From Phycisphaerales bacterium (GTDB lineage Bacteria; Planctomycetota; Phycisphaerae; SM23-33): a stretch of 33,266 nucleotides of DNA. The notes under the pieces were generated by a model. It was not told the DNA's origin. It worked only from the letters and a program-made list of their open reading frames with translations, and searched no databases. The stretch lies in the NCBI GenBank assembly GCA_018645065.1, contig JABGPF010000023.1, forward strand, positions 1 to 33,266. The letters run 5' to 3'. Positions 28,170 through 33,266 of this stretch are shown here, piece after piece. The stretch's first letter is position 1; every line of letters begins with the position of its first letter. The position numbers were made by a program, and so were the translations under genes.

Positions 28170-28207
28170 TACGGTAGTCAGTTCATCGTAAGGCCCCCTT
28201 ACCGGTC

Positions 28208-29995
28208 ATGGAGGACCGGGATGTGAAGAGGTTGAAACGACATGTTGTTCGTCTTAGAGTTCGCTTGGCTGGTTTGAGTGCTGGCGCGCGGTTTGCGGCT
28301 GGTGCTTTTGCTGCGGTGATTCTGGGCGGTGCGGTTTGGTTGGTTTGGGCGATGGTCTCGCCCGAACCGATGATAGCTGTCGCACGCGATCTCGACGGCG
28401 TTTCGCGGGAGCGAGCGGCGGTTGCTTTGGTGCGCCAGGGCGTTAAGGTCCGTCGCACTGAAGGCGGGCTCCTGGTTCCGGCCGGTTCTCTACCCGAGGC
28501 GCAAAAAGTGTTGCGTTCGACTGCGCCAAGCGTTGAATCGTCGGGTTTTGGTTTGCGAAAGTTGGCTGACAGTTCCAGCATGTGGCGGAGCAGTGCGGAG
28601 AATAAGCGTATCTGGCAGGCGGGTGTTACCGCTGAGTTGGGGCGTTTGATTACTGACCTGGCGCCGATCGAATCGGCTTCGGTGCTGTTCGAGCCTGGCT
28701 CGCCGGGCGGACTTGGCTCCCAGGGCAGGGCGGCACGGGCTGCGGTGAAAGTAACGTTGGTTAAAGGGCGTCGTATGGCTCCTGGTCTGGTTGTCGCCAT
28801 TGGCGAACTGGTTTCGGGAAGCGTTTCGGTTGAGTTGGGCGAGGTTCGCGTGATTGATCAGACTGGGCGCAGTTATCGCCCGTCGTCTGACGTTTTGACG
28901 CTGGCTCGGCGTAATTCGGCTGAGTCGTATTACACAGAGAAGGTCACCTCGGCGCTTCGTTACATTCCTGGCGTGACAGCCGATGTGCAGATTATCGGCG
29001 CCCGGGTTGACTTGAACCAACTCGCCGGTGACGGGTTGAGGGTGTGGATATCGGTTCCGCGAAGCTATGTTTCGTCGTCCGGTAACACAGGTTCACAGCA
29101 GCAGCAAATAGCATCGATTAAGAATGCCGCTCACGCGATTCTTGGTCCGGCGGGGCGTCATGAGGTAACTGTAGCTTTACATGGCCCGGTTGGCGCCAAG
29201 GTGAACGCCGCCCAAGCCGCCGGCGGGATTGAACAAAGCGTATTCTTCATCGCGATTGTCGCCTCGGCGTTTCTTGGCGGGATGGGCTTGTGGTTGGCGT
29301 TGCGATATCGTCGCATAGCCGTCGGCAGGCCGGTAAGCATACCTTCGCCAGTCCGCGACCAGAGCAATGACGAGCTTGGCTACGATCTGTTGGCGTCTTT
29401 ACCGCAGGAGCCTTCCGAGGAGCCTGACGATGAGTTCGCTGGCGAACATCCGCAGACTCTGGCGTTGATCCTGTCTCGCATGCCGACCGGGCAGGCCCGC
29501 GATATTATCTCTCGCCTTCCGTTGGAACTTCGCTCCGAAGTTACGCGGCGTATGGATGACCTGAGCGACGTTGACGCTGAAGTGGTTTCGGAAATTAATC
29601 GTGATATCTCACGCCGCGTCGGACGCAGCGACGGTGAAGCCGAAAATCCCGATCGCCGACGGGCCGAACGCGACGCTCTGAAATTGCTGGCGTTTGAAGA
29701 CATTGTGCATCTGGGCTCGGGCGAGCTTAGGATCGCACTTGGTGCGGTCGACTCTGACGATCTTGCGATATCGTTGCGAATGGCCGCTCGGCACGTTAAG
29801 CGAAAAGTCCTGGGATGTCTCGTGGCGAAAGACGCCCAATACGTGCGTTCCAGGATGGACGGGATCGGGCCTGTGCGAATCTGCGACGTGGAATCGGCCC
29901 GTCAGCGTGTTATGGAAATAGTCAGTCAGGCTTCCGGTGTGTCTCAGGCCCCGAAGAACATAGACTGTGGTGAAATGATGGAGGGCGCCGTATGA
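28208..29995 (+). CDS. FliF-FliG fusion: flagellar MS-ring / rotor switch protein
   Basis: One uninterrupted 595-codon ORF with two flagellar proteins in a row. Residues about 27-50 are the first FliF membrane helix, about 55-107 the first ring-building motif (VARDLDGVSRERAAVALVRQG, then LLVPAGSL), about 120-225 the second, and about 228-335 a shortened third. A second helix follows (about 345-368). From about 411 the protein is FliG: EHPQTLALILSRMP (family motif EHPQT) starts the middle domain, and FEDIVHLGSGELRIALGAVDSDDLAISL to GPVRICDVESA forms the C-domain. The FliG N-domain and the FliF cytoplasmic tail are absent. A GTG at 28223 with GGAGG eight bases before it is a likely alternative start. 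It overlaps fliH by ATGA. Confidence 0.85.
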   Translation: MEDRDVKRLKRHVVRLRVRLAGLSAGARFAAGAFAAVILGGAVWLVWAMVSPEPMIAVARDLDGVSRERAAVALVRQGVKVRRTEGGLLVPAGSLPEAQKVLRSTAPSVESSGFGLRKLADSSSMWRSSAENKRIWQAGVTAELGRLITDLAPIESASVLFEPGSPGGLGSQGRAARAAVKVTLVKGRRMAPGLVVAIGELVSGSVSVELGEVRVIDQTGRSYRPSSDVLTLARRNSAESYYTEKVTSALRYIPGVTADVQIIGARVDLNQLAGDGLRVWISVPRSYVSSSGNTGSQQQQIASIKNAAHAILGPAGRHEVTVALHGPVGAKVNAAQAAGGIEQSVFFIAIVASAFLGGMGLWLALRYRRIAVGRPVSIPSPVRDQSNDELGYDLLASLPQEPSEEPDDEFAGEHPQTLALILSRMPTGQARDIISRLPLELRSEVTRRMDDLSDVDAEVVSEINRDISRRVGRSDGEAENPDRRRAERDALKLLAFEDIVHLGSGELRIALGAVDSDDLAISLRMAARHVKRKVLGCLVAKDAQYVRSRMDGIGPVRICDVESARQRVMEIVSQASGVSQAPKNIDCGEMMEGAV

Positions 29996-30768
29996 CTCAA
30001 ATTATCAAAAAAAGTAAACGCCTGTCAGGCGCCGCAGATGCGGTAATGCAGCTTTCGGATATCGCCAGACAGGTTAACGAAGTTGTGCTTGACGCACGCA
30101 AAACCGCCGCCAGGATCAGCGCAGAAGCCAGAGCAAAAGCCGAACTCACACGTCAGCAGGCTCGCCAGCAAGGTTACGACGAAGGTTTCGCCCAAGGGCG
30201 AGAACAAGGCGTGCTGGACGGAGCCAAAGAAGGCGCCGAGCAGGCCCGATCGCAAATCGCAGGCGAATCGAAGGGGCTGACGCAGCTGGCTGGTTCGATT
30301 ATGTCCGCACTGGACGGAAGCAGTGATCGGCCTTATGAACTGGCCAGCGACGAAGTTCTCGCATTTACGCTCGAATTGGCGACGAAAATTGTAGGCCAGC
30401 TCGCACGCACCGATATTTCGGTAGCTCGCAGTAATCTCGTCAAGGCGATGAAATTAGCACATGCCGAAGGCGAGATAATCGTCTCGGTTAATCCCGCCCA
30501 GTTGCAGGGACTTTCCCGTGACTTCGCGGAGTTCGTGGAAGTTATTGACGCCGCTGGACGCACAAGACTCGTCGCCGACGAGCAGGTCGGGCCGGGCGGT
30601 GTGAAGATTACAACTGCCCGAGGCGTTATCGACGCTACTGTCGAAACGCAACTGGCCAAAGTGGCTTCGGCGCTCGCAGCCGACGGCCTGGCCGGATCGC
30701 ACGAAACGCCCGGAAAAACAGACGGTGTTCCGTCTTTGAGGATGCCTGGTTCTGATGGCCCCATTTGA
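29992..30768 (+). CDS. fliH: Flagellar assembly protein FliH
   Basis: FliH is the stalk-like regulator of the FliI ATPase in the flagellar export apparatus. Of 258 residues, about 28-85 form a long charged coil with the GxxxG-like run GYDEGFAQGREQGVLDGAKEGAEQ typical of FliH. The C-terminal half (ELATKIVGQLARTD, SVNPAQLQGL, VGPGGVKITTARGVIDATVETQL) matches the FliH/YscL/V-ATPase E-like domain. It overlaps the preceding gene by ATGA and the following gene by 14 bases, so translation is coupled. Confidence 0.9.
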   Translation: MTQIIKKSKRLSGAADAVMQLSDIARQVNEVVLDARKTAARISAEARAKAELTRQQARQQGYDEGFAQGREQGVLDGAKEGAEQARSQIAGESKGLTQLAGSIMSALDGSSDRPYELASDEVLAFTLELATKIVGQLARTDISVARSNLVKAMKLAHAEGEIIVSVNPAQLQGLSRDFAEFVEVIDAAGRTRLVADEQVGPGGVKITTARGVIDATVETQLAKVASALAADGLAGSHETPGKTDGVPSLRMPGSDGPI

Positions 30769-32122
30769 TCGATACAGACAGATGCTTTCGCAGGTCCAAC
30801 CGGTCAGCGTGACCGGGCAGGTGGTCTCCGTTCGCGGTTTGACAGTTGCAGTTGGCGACTTCCCGGCGCCTGTTGGCTCGGGCTGCAGAATCATTCGCGG
30901 ACACAGCGGGCTTGACGCTCGGGTTATCGGGTTCTCCGGTGAACAGACCCTCGTCATGCCGCTCGGCTCGACGGCGGGAATCTGCCGCGGTGATCAGGTC
31001 GAATGCACCGACGGTCAGCCGGCTGTACCGGTTTGCGATGCGATGCTCGGGCGCGTGGTCGACGGAATGGCCCGCCCGATCGACGGGCTCGGTGATCTTA
31101 CCCCCGAGATGCACATGCCCCTCTGGCCCGAACCAATTTCGCCAATGATGCGACGCCGAATATCCGAACCGCTGGCTACCGGCGTGCGCGGAATCGACTC
31201 GATGTTAACCGTAGGCCGAGGCCAGCGGATGGGAATCTTCTCACCGTCGGGAGCAGGCAAAAGCGTATTGATGGGAATGATAAGCCGCTACTGCGACGCC
31301 GACGTCGTGGTCATAGCGCTGATCGGAGAACGCGGGCGGGAAGTTCGCGACTTTGTCGAGAAGGAACTCGGGACCGAAGGACTGAGACGCTCAGTGGTGG
31401 TCGCATCGACCAGCGATCAACCGCCTCTGGTTCGTGTCCAGGCCGGTGCGGTCGCAACTTGCATCGCCGAATATTTCCGCGACTCAGGAAAGAACGTTGT
31501 GCTGGTTATGGACTCGCTTACGCGATTGGCCACCGCCCAGAGGCAGATCGGTCTGGTCGCTGGCGAACCGCCCACCGCGGGCGGATATACGCCGAGTGTT
31601 TTCGGACTGCTGCCCGAACTGCTCGAACGCGTTGGGCGAACAGACGCAGGATCAATCACGGGCTTCTACTCGGTGCTCACTGAGGGCGCCGAAACCGCCG
31701 GGCCGATCAGCAATGCTGTGCGAGCGGTGGCTGACGGGCACGTGATACTGTCAGTTGACCTGGCGAATCGAGGCCAGTTCCCCGCGATTGATCTCCTGGA
31801 GAGTATCTCTCGCGTGATGGGCGAGGCCGCCTCAGTTGAGCACGTCCAGGCTGCGGCGAAGATCAGACGCGTGCTGGCGCTTTATCGAGAAATCGAAGAC
31901 ATGGTTAACATCGGAGCCTACCGAAAAGGCGGCTCGGAACAGTTTGACTCGGCGCTCGAAGCGATGCCTCTGGTGCGTGAATTTATGGCCCAGAAGGCGT
32001 TTGACCGCCCGGACAAGGAAATCTCGCAGACCCTTGAAGCGATGCTGGAGCTTTGCGAGCGGATCGATTGTGACGACGAATCAACAGGCGCATACATCCC
32101 CGAAATGACGCTGCACGGATAG
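30755..32122 (+). CDS. fliI: Flagellum-specific export ATPase FliI
   Basis: FliI is the F1-beta-like hexameric ATPase that helps flagellar protein export. The 455-residue protein has the P-loop FSPSGAGKSVL near residue 162, GERGREVRDFVEKEL, the Walker B VVLVMDSLTRLATAQRQIGL, and the type-III ATPase signature GEPPTAGGYTPSVF. Its N-domain starts with QVSVTG-like beta strands (VTGQVVSVRGLTVAVGDFPAPVGSGC), and the ATPase region ends normally near TLEAMLELCER. Length and motifs are normal for the family. Confidence 0.96.
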   Translation: MAPFDRYRQMLSQVQPVSVTGQVVSVRGLTVAVGDFPAPVGSGCRIIRGHSGLDARVIGFSGEQTLVMPLGSTAGICRGDQVECTDGQPAVPVCDAMLGRVVDGMARPIDGLGDLTPEMHMPLWPEPISPMMRRRISEPLATGVRGIDSMLTVGRGQRMGIFSPSGAGKSVLMGMISRYCDADVVVIALIGERGREVRDFVEKELGTEGLRRSVVVASTSDQPPLVRVQAGAVATCIAEYFRDSGKNVVLVMDSLTRLATAQRQIGLVAGEPPTAGGYTPSVFGLLPELLERVGRTDAGSITGFYSVLTEGAETAGPISNAVRAVADGHVILSVDLANRGQFPAIDLLESISRVMGEAASVEHVQAAAKIRRVLALYREIEDMVNIGAYRKGGSEQFDSALEAMPLVREFMAQKAFDRPDKEISQTLEAMLELCERIDCDDESTGAYIPEMTLHG

Positions 32123-32126
32123 CACC

Positions 32127-32603
32127 TTGAACGACACCAGAACTACAAAACGAAGCGAAATGCTGATGCGGATGCGAATGCACGATGAGAACATCGCACG
32201 CAGAAGCTGCGCTGAAAGTCTTGCTTGCCTCCAGGTGATTGAAGGACGCGTGGCGATGTTGAACGAGACGTTGGGACAATATGACGCCGCGGCTGGAGAA
32301 ACCCTGCTAAGCGGCGTTTCGGCGAGAGTCTTGGGACAGTACGCCTTGAGAACGGGCGACATTCGCAAGGAACTATCGCGACTGGAAGAACAACGCAGCA
32401 TGCTGAATCAAACGTTGCAGCAGAGCGAAGCAATGTTGCTTGAGGCGCACCGGGCCAGGAAATCCGCAGATCAGTATCACCTGCGTTTGGTCCGAATGAT
32501 CGCACTGAAACGCACCGCCGAGATCGATAAACAAACCGGCCACGCCCATCAGGCTTATTCGAGTCGGTCGAACGATTCGTGGGAGAACCATGATGTTTGC
32601 TGA
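32127..32603 (+). CDS. fliJ: Flagellar FliJ-like coiled-coil protein
   Basis: A 158-residue, mostly helical protein between fliI and fliN, the position and size of FliJ, which sits in the centre of the FliI ring and links to the export gate. Charged heptad-like helices run from about residue 20 to 75 and 83 to 135 (RKELSRLEEQRSMLNQTLQQSEAM). FliJ sequences are poorly conserved, so the call rests mainly on operon position, size and coiled-coil content. The TTG at 32127 lacks a clear ribosome site; the ATG at 32160 (MLMRMRMHDEN) is an alternative. Confidence 0.72.
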   Translation: MNDTRTTKRSEMLMRMRMHDENIARRSCAESLACLQVIEGRVAMLNETLGQYDAAAGETLLSGVSARVLGQYALRTGDIRKELSRLEEQRSMLNQTLQQSEAMLLEAHRARKSADQYHLRLVRMIALKRTAEIDKQTGHAHQAYSSRSNDSWENHDVC

Positions 32604-32832
32604 CACAGAACCGCTGAGAGTCGAAGTCGGGCGAACCTGGTTATGGCCCGGTGAAGTGCCCGAATTAACTGTCGGTTCGACGGTGGAACTCGACACCAGA
32701 GGCCAGCAGGACGTGCAGGTTTATCTCGCCAGTCGTTTGATCGCACGCGGCCAGGCCGTTGTTGTTGCTGGGAAGCTTGGCGTGGAAGTATCGGAAATTG
32801 TACCGGTGGAGCAGTCGGAAGGTAATCGTTAA
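32590..32832 (+). CDS. fliN: FliN-type flagellar switch protein (SpoA domain)
   Basis: An 80-residue protein with a single SpoA (FliN/FliM C-terminal) domain: LRVEVGRTWL, ELTVGSTVELDTRGQQDVQVYLASRLIARGQAVVVAGKLGVEVSEI. FliN completes the cytoplasmic C-ring under FliG/FliM. The domain is minimal, without the longer N-terminal part of many FliN proteins, so it could also act in a FliM-FliN-like complex with a gene outside the window. GGGAG precedes the second of two ATG codons at the better distance. It overlaps fliJ by 14 bases. Confidence 0.85.
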   Translation: MMFADTEPLRVEVGRTWLWPGEVPELTVGSTVELDTRGQQDVQVYLASRLIARGQAVVVAGKLGVEVSEIVPVEQSEGNR

Positions 32833-32835
32833 GAA

Positions 32836-33266
32836 ATGATGGTAATGCTGAAACAATTCGCGGCCGGGATGTTGGTTGTCACGGTTGTGATGTGCGCTTC
32901 GGCGCTGGGTCAAGCTACTCAGCCTGCGGCGACTCAGCCAGCGGTGTCGGACATATCCACTCGTCCGGTCGGGCCCTCGGAAGGGCAGCGAATTGAAACC
33001 GCCCCGACGAACCCCATGGGCCAGTGGACTCGCACGCTCGGCGCACTGGCGCTGGTTGTTGTGCTGATATTCCTGGCCCGGATAATGCTCAAGCGTTTTG
33101 GTCCGGTTTCAGGCAGGGCTCGTCGTGATGTGCTTGATGTTTTGGCCAGATCGGCGGTTTCACCGCGTCATGAGTTGCTGTTGGTGCGGGTGGGGCGGCG
33201 TGTGGTGCTGGTGGGTCGTAGCCCGTCGGCGATGACCACGCTGAGCGAAATTACCGATCGTGACGA
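32836..33266 (+). CDS. fliO: Flagellar biosynthesis protein FliO (partial, runs off the window)
   Basis: Open to the right end of the window and therefore missing from the track. The 143 visible residues begin with a signal-like helix (FAAGMLVVTVVMCASALG), then a Thr/Pro/Gln-rich linker, a membrane helix (TLGALALVVVLIFLARIMLKRF) and a cytoplasmic LDVLARSAVSPRHELLLVRVGRRVVLVG. The last part matches the FliO/FliZ domain that stabilises FliP in the export gate. It starts three bases after the fliN stop. fliP, fliQ and fliR would be expected next. Confidence 0.85.
   Translation, partial: MMVMLKQFAAGMLVVTVVMCASALGQATQPAATQPAVSDISTRPVGPSEGQRIETAPTNPMGQWTRTLGALALVVVLIFLARIMLKRFGPVSGRARRDVLDVLARSAVSPRHELLLVRVGRRVVLVGRSPSAMTTLSEITDRD

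Noticed and set aside
28187-28204. Small GTAAGG/CCTTAC hairpin before fliFG as a terminator
   Set aside because: Six-bp stem with a 3-nt loop and no T-run; more likely incidental in a 38-bp spacer.

Overview
The window reads as chromosomal DNA from a free-living bacterium of the phylum Planctomycetota, most likely the class Phycisphaerae. This is inferred from gene content, not from a marker search. Pointers are a DksA-like protein and a Rho factor that both carry long lysine-rich tails, a Ser/Thr kinase with a partner-switching module, Tat- and lipoprotein-exported proteins of planctomycete type, a sulfatase remnant, and a Gram-negative style flagellar operon. No rRNA, tRNA, CRISPR array, prophage or intact insertion sequence was seen.

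Layout. 1-561: no gene seen. 562-2496 (minus): dksA-like, lspA and a small nucleoside deoxyribosyltransferase-like gene, the last two coupled by TAATG. 2781-4010 (plus): metK, convergent with rpmH (4151-4285, minus; missing from the ORF track), with a bidirectional terminator between them. 4425-6431 (minus): a 668-aa protein with a gamma-glutamylcyclotransferase-like N-terminus and an amidoligase-like C-terminal half. 6668-11521 (plus): Ser/Thr kinase, STAS anti-sigma antagonist, RsbW-like ATPase, a polytopic membrane protein and a lipoprotein that combines a C39-like cysteine peptidase with a gluzincin-type metallopeptidase. 11531-12235 (minus): plsC-like acyltransferase. 12449-16312 (plus): an exported PDZ/alpha-toroid/HEAT protein and a Tat metallophosphoesterase. 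16330-17478 (minus): exported alpha/beta hydrolase. 17761-19908 (plus): ligA with an enlarged zinc-finger region. 19999-20991 (minus): TPR protein. 21258-24456 (plus): UPF0175-like small protein, coaE and rho. 24578-25237: gph-type HAD phosphatase. 25252-26400 (minus): TPR lipoprotein. 26401-27695: decayed-looking DNA with a sulfatase C-terminal remnant, a CheY-like receiver and a gene-poor gap. 27696-33266 (plus): a MerR regulator, then a compact flagellar operon fliFG-fliH-fliI-fliJ-fliN-fliO that runs off the window.

The most unusual item is the first gene of the flagellar operon. It is one continuous ORF joining a shortened FliF (MS ring) to the middle and C-terminal domains of FliG (rotor switch). 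It lacks the two parts that normally bind each other, the FliF C-terminal tail and the FliG N-domain. Its torque-helix region also lacks the usual paired acidic residues. Second is the sharing of a histone-H1-like 8-residue repeat (AAKKTVKK type) between two transcription-related proteins, the DksA-like protein and Rho, about 20 kb apart in opposite orientation. Third is the cyclotransferase/amidoligase-like fusion.

Several near-consensus sigma70-type promoters (TTGACT-17-TATAAT, TTGACA-17-TACTAT, TTGCTT-17-TATACT) are visible and support the transcription units proposed. Starts were moved from the ORF-track start wherever a Shine-Dalgarno sequence or signal peptide argued for it.
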